DNA from: Nemertoderma westbladi
Taxonomy: Eukaryota; Xenacoelomorpha; Nemertodermatida; Nemertodermatidae
DNA: 60,930 nt
Assembly: GCA_032718475.1 (NCBI GenBank)
Contig: JAUCBJ010004252.1
Span: 1 to 60,930 of the forward strand
Reading direction: 5' to 3'
Shown: piece after piece, positions 29,716-39,400 of the stretch
Position numbering within the stretch: the first letter of the stretch is position 1
Layout of the letters: each line of letters begins with the position of its first letter
Notes under the pieces: generated by a model
Told to the model about the DNA's origin: nothing
Database searches by the model: none
What the model saw: only the letters and a program-made list of their open reading frames with translations
Translations under genes and position numbers: made by a program

Positions 29716-30165
29716 CAATAATGGAAATTTTAGCTAGGCAGTGTGATTTATTATAATTGGACAGACAACTAGCAGACAGACATACAGACCGACAGACAGA
29801 CAGCCTAGATTCTACAAAACATAAAAATTGACATCGGAAATGAAATGCCCGACCCAGAAAACACCCACAATGGAAATTTTAGGTATCTTGTGTGATTTAT
29901 TCAAATTGGACAGACAACTAGCAGACAGACAGACAGCCTAGACTCTATCAAACATAAAAATTGATATTGGAAATGAAATGCCCGACTCCGAAAACCCCCA
30001 CAATGGAAATTTTAGCTAGCTGGTGTGATTTATTAAAATTAGACGGACAACTGATGGACAAACAGACAGACATACAGACCGACAGACAGACAGTCTAGAT
30101 TCTACCAAACATAAAAATTAACATCAGAAATGAAATCTCCGACCCCGAAAACCCCATATCAAAAT
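29716..30165. repeat. Tandem repeat of about 133-149 bp, three copies
   Basis: ATGGAAATTTTAG begins at about 29721, 29870 and 30003. Each unit then has GTGTGATTTATT, an imperfect GACAGACAGACA block and an ATCGGAAATGAAATGCCCGA word. The end of each unit is similar to the reverse complement of the TTGTGGGGTTTTT-AGGTCGCTGA part of the 29340-29645 repeat, so the two blocks face each other. Confidence 0.75.
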
Positions 30166-30315
30166 TTCTTGTTAGTTTATCATTCTAACTGACGGACATT
30201 ATTAAACTGACATTCTTTGATATTCACAGACAGTTTTCGTGGTAAGGTTCAAAAAAGGACATTTTGTTTTTGTCATTTACTCCTATTTCATTTTTTGGAC
30301 ACTTTTAGTCACTAA

Positions 30316-30622
30316 AAATGTATCTCCTCCTTCAATCTTTATCCGATTTGGCTAATTTTTGAACGCCCTGTCTCTCCTGAACAGAACCCTTAGATGGATT
30401 TTTGAATTTCGCTCTAGTTTTCGAGAAAAGTTAGATTAAAGCTTATGTAGTCTATAAAGATGAAAATTTGATGACTTCGTGTCACAAAAAGTGCAATAAA
30501 ATCATTTTGAAAACGAAATTCAAAAATTCCTCTAAGGATTCTGTAAAGGGATAGTCAGTGCACGTACTCACCAATTTTCAGACCAAAATACTCAAAATTG
30601 TAGGAGGAGATACATTTTAAGA
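30316..30622. repeat. Imperfect fold-back (inverted repeat)
   Basis: AAAAATGTATCTCCTCCT (about 30316-30333) is the reverse complement of AGGAGGAGATACATTTT (about 30603-30619). Further in, CCTTAGATGGATTTTTGAATTTCG near 30389-30412 is matched in inverse near 30515-30538 with two mismatches. The whole stretch could fold into a long hairpin. It resembles a decayed MITE or fold-back element. Confidence 0.6.
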
Positions 30623-30804
30623 ACGGACCAATCAAAATTTCGTTTAATTGGCTATTAGCCAATCAGAAGCGAGTATTTTAGATGTGTGACCACAGAAATG
30701 GAAAGCCCGTCCAATTACCTTTCAGAATATATATATATGTCCTAGTATCCAATGATATACTATGGTGTATTTTAAACATTACCAAAAGGTTGCCAAATCC
30801 GACT

Positions 30805-30805
<1 letters not shown>

Positions 30806-30835
<30 letters not shown>
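30806..30835. repeat. Poly-C tract, 30 bases
   Basis: Uninterrupted run of C, the longest homopolymer in the window. Confidence 0.95.
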
Positions 30836-31479
30836 TTAAAACTGGTAGGCCAGTACCGCTAGCTTTGGTAGGTCGGAAGCAATGGTTTTTATCCGGGCAA
30901 TGTTAGCTAACCAGGTTAAACATAGCCCTTTATTTTTCGCCATAGAGTTTGTTAGGTCGATTTCAAGTCCCATGGGATGTTGTACTTAATAATCTGTACA
31001 ACACTTTAGACCACAATGTGGTATCTGCAAACAAAGTTACTTTGACTGAAACAGCAAGATCTATTACTTATAATCGGTACTTGCTATATAACTCATTCAA
31101 CCCTTCACTCAAATCACCATCTTTGTACCATACCCGAGTGATATTCCAGAATTCTGTCCACTAGCTTGGACCCGTTAAAGGTTATCATCAACGCGGCTCG
31201 CCGTCGAAACAGGTCGAGGGTCCAGAATCCCCCCTGAAAACCGTACGTGTCTCTATGGTTCTGTTCAGACAGAGGTCCACGTCATTTTCTCCTGCAGTTC
31301 TCTAGCGGAATGCGCCAAGACTTTCTACACATTGATTTTACATCTATCGAATCATTTTTCAGCGACATAAATGATGTATACCCGGGATAATCAGCTTATC
31401 TGACAGCGCTGACCGTATTAATATAACAACTTATTGAGAATCAAATTAATATGTCATTAATATGCAATTAATATGCATC

Positions 31480-32229
31480 AGGTACAGCAGTGGCTGCTGT
31501 TCTAGATCAACTCATCGGTAACTCATGGCACCCCTTGCGTTCTTTAGACGCCAACTACATCCCCCGGAAGTCAAATATAATGCATTCGACCAGGAGCTGG
31601 TTGCACTGTACCTAGCAGTACGCCACTTCCGGTACTTCCTGGAAGGTCGGCCATTCACCGCGTACACTGACCACAAACCACTAACTTTTGCGCTCGCAAA
31701 GATCAGTGACCCATGGTCTAATAGACAGCAGCGTCACCTCTCCTACATCTCGGAGTTTACCACAGATATCCAACACATCGCTGGTAAAGACAACTGTGTG
31801 GCAGATGCACTCTCCAGGACTAATATCAACACCATATGCAACTTGCTTCCTGGGCTCGACTACACGGCCATGGCGGACGCTCAACTTGCCGACACAGAGA
31901 TGGCCATGTACCGCACGGCTGTTTCCGGCCTTCAGCTGGAGGATGTCTCACTTGGCCCATCAGGTGCCGCACTACTATGCGACACCTCCCTCGGCCACCC
32001 TCGCCCAGTCGTTCCCAAGGCCTGGCGACGATGTGTATTCAACACCATCCACGGTCTGTCACACCCAGGGGATCGCGCCACCAAGACAATCATTGCTGAT
32101 ATGTTTGTCTGGCACGGCCTCCGCAAAGAAGTAGGAGACTGGGTTAAGACCTGCATCCCGTGCCAGACCTCCAAGGTGCAACGCAACATAAGTGCACCCT
32201 TCGGCACCTTCGCAACCCCTCATCGCTGA
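31480..32229 (+). pseudogene. Gypsy RNase H and integrase zinc-binding region
   Basis: RNase H landmarks: GTAVAAVLDQ, then YNAFDQELVALYLAVRHFRY, TDHKPLTFAL, and HIAGKDNCVADALSR. The integrase HHCC finger follows (TIHGLSHPGDRATKTI and TCIPCQTSKV). A one-base deletion near 31538 breaks the frame between GNSWHPL and AFFRRQ, and an in-frame TGA at 32227-32229 ends the frame just before the integrase core. Both lesions make the polyprotein non-functional. Confidence 0.8.
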
Positions 32230-33183
32230 TTCGACCACATACATGTTGATCTCGTTGGTCCTCTACCACCATCACACGGTTTCACCCACCTGTTGACGAT
32301 TGTGGATCGCTTCACTCGGTGGCCAGAGGCTGTACCCCTCAGCGAAACTTCCATAGAGAGCTGTGCGCGTGCACTCATTTCGACATGGATCGCCCAATTC
32401 GGTGTTCCAGCCGATCTCTCATTGGACCGGGGTTCACAATTCACCTCCCACCTCTGGTCGGCCATCAACAAGCTGCTGGGCACCCAACTACACCGCACCA
32501 CCGCGTATCACCCACAGGCGAATGGACTGGTAGAACGGTTTCACCGTCACCTCAAGTCTGCCCTTCGAGCCTCTCTCGACAACCCTGATTGGGTAGACGC
32601 ATTACCATGGGTGCTTCTCGGAATCCGGACAGCACCCAAGGACGACTTAGGAACCTCCTCCGCCGAGCTCGTTTGTGGTGCACTGCTCACTGTCCCGGGA
32701 GAGTTCCTACCACCGTCTATAGAAACTCAACACACCCCGTCAACAATACCTCCCCAACTTCGTCAAATAGTTGGGCTTTTTGTTCCGGTTCCCACCTCAC
32801 GCCATGGTTTGACTTCATCGTCAGTTCCCCCGGGCCTACAGAACGCCACCTACGTTATCATCCAACGCGATGCCCACCGGACACCGCTAGAATGGCCCTA
32901 TGAGGGCCCTTACAGGGTTCTCGAAACTGGAACAAAAACGTTCAAGATTGAGATGGGAGGTCGTACCGAAACAGTTTCGGTCGACCGACTGAAACCAGCC
33001 CATGTTGACATAACTAAACCTGTCACCCTTGCACATCCACGGTGCCGTGATCGACCACCTAACCCTATTCCGGTTCCCATACAACCAGCGGCTCCGAATA
33101 AAATTGTCCCATCACAGCGCCCACCCATAGCGCCCACACAAACTCGGTCAGGACGAACAATCCACCCACCGGACTATTTGTAA
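32230..33183 (+). pseudogene. Gypsy integrase core and C-terminal domain
   Basis: Continues the pol frame after the TGA. The DDE catalytic residues are all visible: Asp in DHIHVDLVGP, Asp in DLSLDRGSQF and Glu in ANGLVERFHR. The remainder (PYEGPYRVLETG, VSVDRLKPAHVD) is the usual Gypsy C-terminal barrel, ending in a basic tail (TRSGRTIHPPDYL) at 33181. No chromodomain is seen. Only the stop at 32227 separates it from the upstream part. Confidence 0.8.
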
Positions 33184-33837
33184 ACTATTTCGAGTCTGGG
33201 GGGGGGGGGGGGTCATGTGGCGGAGTCACAATACTGGACAATACTCTAAATAGTAGGACCTATCTCACCTCCCCATAAAGCTGAGATTAGGACTGCAGCT
33301 GTTGGTATATAGTGAGATTGGTATGTTGCTTAACAATTTAACAACAACCCCAGGATATTCAGCTTATCTGACAGCGCTGACCATATTAATATAACAACTT
33401 ATTGAGAATCAATGAATATGTTTTAACGATATTGTAAGTTGCTATAACATACTATTTATTATTTAGGCCTACCGTATGTGATTATTATTATCTACCTACA
33501 TTATTATTATTACATACTTTACCTACAACTTCTACCTCCACCAACATTGTGCCTCAATTAAATTTGGACAAGAATATTTATCCGTTATATAACTATTTTG
33601 TATCAGTTGTTTGCGGGTATCTTTGAATTCTTCTCCGTAGGTTATTTTGATGCATAATTAATTCGATTATTCATTTATTCTTTGTCAATAAATTAAACAA
33701 CTAACTAAGTAGGCAGTAAAACATTGGGTTATGGTTTTATACAGGGCTGCATGAGTAAGCTAAAACGATTGGAATATTGGCTATACTAGCTACAGTCTAG
33801 GGATACATTCCTTTGCTGGACATTGTTTTTGCCGTGA

Positions 33838-33867
33838 TAGATAGATAAATAGATAGATAGATAGATT
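33838..33867. repeat. GATA tetranucleotide microsatellite
   Basis: ATAGATAGATAAATAGATAG and following GATA units; a short imperfect microsatellite. Confidence 0.85.
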
Positions 33868-33996
33868 TATTTATACATTATGTAAAAACAATAACAAATA
33901 CACCAAACAATGTACCGGTATAAAGATATTGTCCAACATAACATATAGGATTACCCCTAAAGCTTTGCAGCTTATTTCCAAGGGGGTCCTGCCCCC

Positions 33997-34325
33997 TTGG
34001 ACCAGCCTGTCCACAATTTTGTGCTGTGGCAGCCCCATGGAGAAAATAAGCATGATGGACAGCGCATGACTTTCGTGAGACACATCTTAATGGACACTGG
34101 CCTTGAATATACGGATAATCTCGCGAAATTCATGGGGGATAGGGAGTTATGGCGGTGCAACTTTGTTGATAAGCCGGCATAGCATTTTTAATGCACGCTG
34201 CATTGGTATTCCCAATTGTGGATTGCATTGTGGTGACAAAATGTTTTTGTTAAGCTGGTAGAGCATCACAATGTGCAGTTTCAATGCAGCAGGCCGATTA
34301 TAGTAGTTGTTGCTTAGGAATAGTC
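33997..34325 (+). mobile_element. LINE family B, 3' terminal fragment
   Basis: Plus-strand RT C-terminus and 3' UTR: CCAGCCTGTCCACAATTTTG, GTGAGACACATCTTAATGGA, GGGAGTTATGGCGGTGCAAC, ending GCAGGCCGATTATAGTAG. It shares its UTR with the fragment at 12225-12575. A 61-codon frame (33997-34182) is still open but is only the end of the RT. Confidence 0.8.
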
Positions 34326-34796
34326 TGCTATTCGCGTGCATCCAACTGAACTAGCGCACGGACGAGTAGCTCTTACATTAGGAAGTAAACGGATGCGTGC
34401 AGCTGTGTTGCTGGCCAACCTGCGGTACTGATAAGACTGGACGCGCTAAAAAACGCTCTAGAAACCTGTCGATAACCATAAATGCAAATCCAACAAATGC
34501 TAAAGACTTTGCAAAAATTAAGAGTTTATTTCATTGGAGCTTTTATGTTAACATATTGTGAAATGATTTTAAATTTGAATTTAAAATGAACGAATTTTAA
34601 TATTAAATACTACCAGTAAAATATTATTTTATTAAACTTTATTATTATAATATATTCGATCGGAAAAGTCAAGGAGTAAATGGTGTGTAAAACGATTCCT
34701 TATACAACATTATTTCCACTCTATAAATATATGTAAACTGCTATTCGTATATATTTTTACTGTCGTCTGACAATGAACCGTTTAATAGGCAGATAA

Positions 34797-34998
34797 TAAC
34801 CCTTACATGATTTCACCCAATTTCTCCATTCCTTACAGCGTTTGGAACACTTTCTACCAGCCAACTGAATATAAAAACCCTTACACTAGTTCGACCCCTC
34901 TCCCCATTCCTTACATGATTTCAACGTCCAATCAAATAATAGTTCATTAACCAATCCCATGTGTTAATGCAAGAGGTTTTCCTAGTAGTGTAAGCGCT
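34797..34998 (-). repeat. About 200-bp dispersed repeat, copy 2 (inverted)
   Basis: Reverse-complement partner of 28700-28900, about 92 percent identical, with the same TGTAAGGAATGG sub-repeats. The Gypsy remnant lies between the two copies. Confidence 0.65.
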
Positions 34999-35345
34999 CC
35001 CCGGCAAGGGGCTATTCTAAGCAGTACTCTATTTATTTCTATAATCATTAATGGTCTACCGAACTGTACGTCACTAATACCTACGCTCTTCTCATATGAT
35101 ACTAACCTTCTCTACACTCATAATAAAATAAATACTCTTATAATAAAATAAATACTCTTATAATAACGCATTCGTAATATAGACGAATGGCTAATTGATA
35201 ATAAACTCGCTCACTAAATTAAAAACATACTGAAAAAAAATTCCTATTTTTTTCAAATTCCTACAAAGACCAAAATTTAGAACCCATTATCAAAATAAAT
35301 AACGAAAGTATCCAAATTAAACGTCCTGGTGACTTTGTTAGCCTG
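34996..35345 (+). mobile_element. LINE reverse transcriptase relic (family C type)
   Basis: Translation in pieces gives PRQGAILSSTLFI (the PQGSVLGPLLF motif, altered), then LFSYDTNLLYTH (position of YADDT, with residues lost), IDEWLIDNKLAH and an IKINNESIQIKR stretch that precedes the usual KYLG. The order and spacing match the CR1/L2-like RT of family C. The catalytic YADD is destroyed. Confidence 0.6.
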
Positions 35346-35554
35346 GGGAGCCAAGACACTGTTGCATGACACGACAAAGAAAGGGTGGGAAGTCTGACCA
35401 GACTGTAAGGCCAGACTGCGTCCGAGAACTTGGTTCTTTGGTGCTTCTTTTCATTATCAGCCAATTCCAGGGCACAGATCAGGCGATGACCCACATATGA
35501 CATAATGTGATGCAGATGATATAAAATGATCCAATTTAATTTAATAATTATTCT

Positions 35555-36170
35555 TGGTGTTATAAAATATTCCCATACTTTCAGAGAGTACCTGTGGTGT
35601 TATAAAATATTCCCATACTTTCAGAGAGTACCTGTGGTGATATAAAATATTCCCATACTTTCAAAGAGTACCTGTGGTGCTATAAAATATTCCCATACTT
35701 TCAGAGAGTACCTGTGGTGCTATAAAATATTCCCATACTTTCAGAGAGTACCTGTGGTGCTATAAAATATTCCCATACTTTCAGAGAGTACCTGTGGTGT
35801 TATAAAATATTCCCATACTTTCAGAGAGTACCTGTGGTGCTATAAAATATTCCCATACTTTCAAAGAGTACCTGTGGTGCTATAAAATATTCCCATACTT
35901 TCAGAGAGTACCTGTGGTGCTATAAAATATTCCCATACTTTCAAAGAGTACCTGTGGTGCTATAAAATATTCCCATACTTTCAGAGAGTACCTGTGGTGC
36001 TATAAAATATTTCCATACTTTCAGAGAGTACCTGTGGTGCTATAAAATATTCCCATACTTTCAGAGAGTACCTGTGGTGCTATAAAATATTCCCATACTT
36101 TCAGAGAGTACCTGTGGTGTTATAAAATATTCCCATACTTTCAGAGAGTACCTGTGGTGCTATAAAATGC
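35555..36170. repeat. 40-bp minisatellite, about 15 units
   Basis: Exact 40-base period. Each unit reads TATAAAATATTCCCATACTT, then TCAGAGAGTACCTGTGGTG and a variable last base (C, T or A). Units differ by only one or two bases (TCAGAGAG/TCAAAGAG, TTCCC/TTTCC). On the minus strand each unit contains CACCACAG|GTACTC, an AG joined directly to a GT in good splice context; on the plus strand it contains TACTTTCAG. The last unit is broken off at TATAAAATGCAG, directly before the unique island at 36173. Confidence 0.95.
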
Positions 36171-36172
36171 AG

Positions 36173-36302
36173 AGATGATCAGGTTTGCCACCAGAATGAT
36201 GATGCCCACGATCACAGTCATTGTTATTGTTCGGATGAAAGTAAAGCGATTGATCAGAATACAGGAGAATGTCAACAATGTGTTGATGGGGTTAATGAGC
36301 AA
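36173..36302 (+). other. Unique island between two minisatellites: possible EGF-like exon (strand unresolved)
   Basis: Read on the + strand, from GATGATCAGGTTTGC to a perfect GTAAGT donor (36303), the frame encodes a Cys-rich segment, HCYCSDESKAIDQNTGECQQC. Its C-x-C-x(13)-C spacing resembles the last part of an EGF module and the next exon at 48072 (CGCKYIDDGKGKC). Third-position GC is low, as in the LamG exons. Against it, the donor is phase 0 and the acceptor would be phase 1 or 2, which breaks the phase-1 pattern, and the polypyrimidine tract is poor. On the minus strand the same bases encode a hydrophobic segment with one convincing membrane helix (TVIVGIIILVANLIISAF) and a CACAG|GTACTC donor. 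One reading must be an antisense shadow. Confidence 0.35.
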
Positions 36303-36430
36303 GTAAGTCCAGTCCATTACTGTTTTGATTTTTTTCTGACACATATCTGTTACCAGCAAGTTAGGTCATACTCTCTGGACCGTCTGCTGTATATGGTCTT
36401 ATGAACCATGCGTTGAGATTATCAATTAGC

Positions 36431-39400
36431 ATTATTGTATTAAAGGTATTTTTGGTATGTGGACCACATTCAACCTACATTATTGTATTTGAGGTATGTG
36501 GACGACACTCAACCTGCATTATTGTATTTTAGTTATGTGGAGCACACTCAACCTGCTTTATTGTATTTTAGGTATGTGGTCCACACTCAACCTGCATTAT
36601 TGTATTTTAGGTATGTGGACCACACTCAACCTGCATTATTGTATTTTAGGTATGTGGACCACACTCAACCTGCATTATTGTATTTTAGTTATGTGGAGCA
36701 CATTCAACCTGCTTTATTGTATTTTAGGTATGTGGACCATACTCAACCTGCATTATTGTATTTTAGATATGTCGACCACACTCAACCTGCATTATTGTAT
36801 TTTAGGTATGTGGAGCACACTCAACCAGCTTTATTGTATTTTAGGTATGTGGACCACACTCAACCTGCATTATTGTATTTTAGTTATGTGGAGCACATTC
36901 AACCTGCTTTATTGTATTTTAGGTATGTGGTCCACACTCAACCTGCATTATTGTATTTTAGGTATGTGGACCATACTCAACCTGCATTATTGTATTTTGG
37001 GTATGTGGACCACACTCAACCTGCATTATTGTATTTTAGATATGTGGACCACACTCAACCTGCATTATTGTATTTTAGGTATGTGGACCATACCCAACCT
37101 GCATTATTGTATTTTAGGTATGTGGACCACACTCAACCTGCTTTATTGTATTTTAGGTATGTGGACCACACTCAACCTGCTTTATTGTATTTTAGGTATG
37201 TGGACCACACTCAACCTGCATTATTGTATTTTAGGTATGTGGACCACACTCAACCTGCATTATTGTATTTTAGGTATGTGGACCACACTCAACCTGCATT
37301 TTTGTATTTTAGTTATGTGGAGCACATTCAACCTGCTTTATTGTATTTTAGGTATGTGGACCATACTCAACCTGCATTATTGTATTTTAGATATGTGGAC
37401 CACACTCAACCTGCATTATTGTATTTTAGTTATGTGGAGCACATTCAACCTGCTTTATTGTATTTTAGGTATGTGGACCACACTCAACCTGCATTATTGT
37501 ATTTTAGTTATGTGGAGCACACTCAACCTGCTTTATTGTATTTTAGGTATGTGGTCCACACTCAACCTGCATTATTGAATTTTAGGTATGTGGACCACAC
37601 TCAACCTATGCATTATTGTATTTTAGGTATGTGGACCACACTCAACCTGCATTATTGTATTTTAGGTATGTGGAGCACATTCAACCTGGTCTATTGTATT
37701 TTAGGTATGTGGACCACACTCAACCTGCATTATTGTATTTTAGGTATGTAGACCACACTCAACCTGCATTATTGTATTTTAGGTATGTGAAGCACATTCA
37801 ACCTGCATTATTGTATTTTAGGTATGTGGACCACACTCAACCTGCATTATTGTATTTTAGGTATGTGGACCACACTCAACCTGCTCTATTGTATTTTAGG
37901 TATGTGGACCACACTCAACCTGCTCTATTGTATTTTAGGTATGTGGACCACACTCAACCTGCATTATTGTATTTTAGGTATGTGGACCACACTCAACCTG
38001 CATTATTGTATTTTAAGTATGTGGAGCACACTCAACCTGCATTATTGTATTTTAGGTATGTGGACCACACTCAACCTGCATTATTGTATTTTAGGTATGT
38101 GGACCACACTCAACCTGCATTATTGTATTTTAGGTATGTGGACCACACTCAACCTGCTCTATTGTATTTTAGGTATGTGGACCACACTCAACCTGCATTA
38201 TTGTATTTTAGGTATGTGGACCACACTCAACCTGCATTATTGTATTTTAGGTATGTGGACCACACTCAACCTGCTTTATTTTATTTTAGGTATGTGGACC
38301 ACACTCAACCTGCATTATTGTATTTTAGGTATGTGGACCACACTCAACCTGCATTATTGTATTTTAGGTATGTGGAGCACACTCAACCTGCATTATTGTA
38401 TTTTAGGTATGTGGAGCACACTCAACCTGCATTATTGTATTTTAAGTATGTGGAGCACACTCAACCTGCATTATTGTATTTTAAGTATGTGGACCACACT
38501 CAACCTGCATTATTGTATTTTAGGTATGTGGACCACACTCAACCTGCATTATTGTATTTTAGGTATGTGGACCATACCCAACCTGCATTATTGTATTTTA
38601 GGTATGTGGAACACACTCAACCTGCATTATTGTATTTTAGGTATGTGGACCACACTCAACCTGCATTATTGTATTTTAAGTATGTGGAGCACACTCAACC
38701 TGCATTATTGTATTTTAGGTATGTGGACCACACTCAACCTGCATTATTGTATTTTAAGTATGTGGAGCACACTCAACCTGCATTATTGTATTTTAGGTAT
38801 GTGGACCATACCCAACCTGCATTATTGTATTTTAGGTATGTGGAGCACACTCAACCTGCATTATTGTATTTTAGTTATGTGGACCACACTCAACCTGCAT
38901 TATTGTATTTTAAGTATGTGGAGCACACTCAACCTGCATTATTGTATTTTAGGTATGTGGACCACACTCAACCTGCATTATTGTATTTTAAGTATGTGGA
39001 GCACACTCAACCTGCATTATTGTATTTTAGGTATGTGGACCACACTCAACCTGCATTATTGTATTTTAAGTATGTGGAGCACACTCAACCTGCATTATTG
39101 TATTTTAGGTATGTGGAACACACTCAACCTGCATTATTGTATTTTAGTTATGTGGACCACACTCAACCTGCATTATTGTATTTTAAGTATGTGGAGCACA
39201 CTCAACCTGCATTATTGTATTTTAAGTATGTGGAGCACACTCAACCTGCATTATTGTATTTTAAGTATGTGGAGCACACTCAACCTGTATTATTGTATTT
39301 TAGGTATGTGGTCCACACTCAACCTGCATTATTGTATTTTAGGTATGTGGAGCACACTCAACCTGCATTATTGTATTTTAGGTATGTGGACCACACTCAA

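Larger units (their letters stand above)
31385..33640 (+). mobile_element. Ty3/Gypsy LTR retrotransposon remnant, internally deleted
   Basis: A 60-base LTR segment (31385-31444) is joined almost directly to the RNase H part of pol. A 58/60 match to it lies in the 3' LTR at 33353-33412. Pol runs from 31480 to 33183 (RNase H, zinc-binding and integrase domains). It is followed by a G-rich polypurine tract (33198-33212) and the 3' LTR, which starts TGTGGCGGAGTCACA at 33216. Primer site, gag, protease and most of the RT are missing, so one deletion removed everything between the 5' LTR fragment and RNase H. The 3' LTR end is not certain. Confidence 0.8.
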
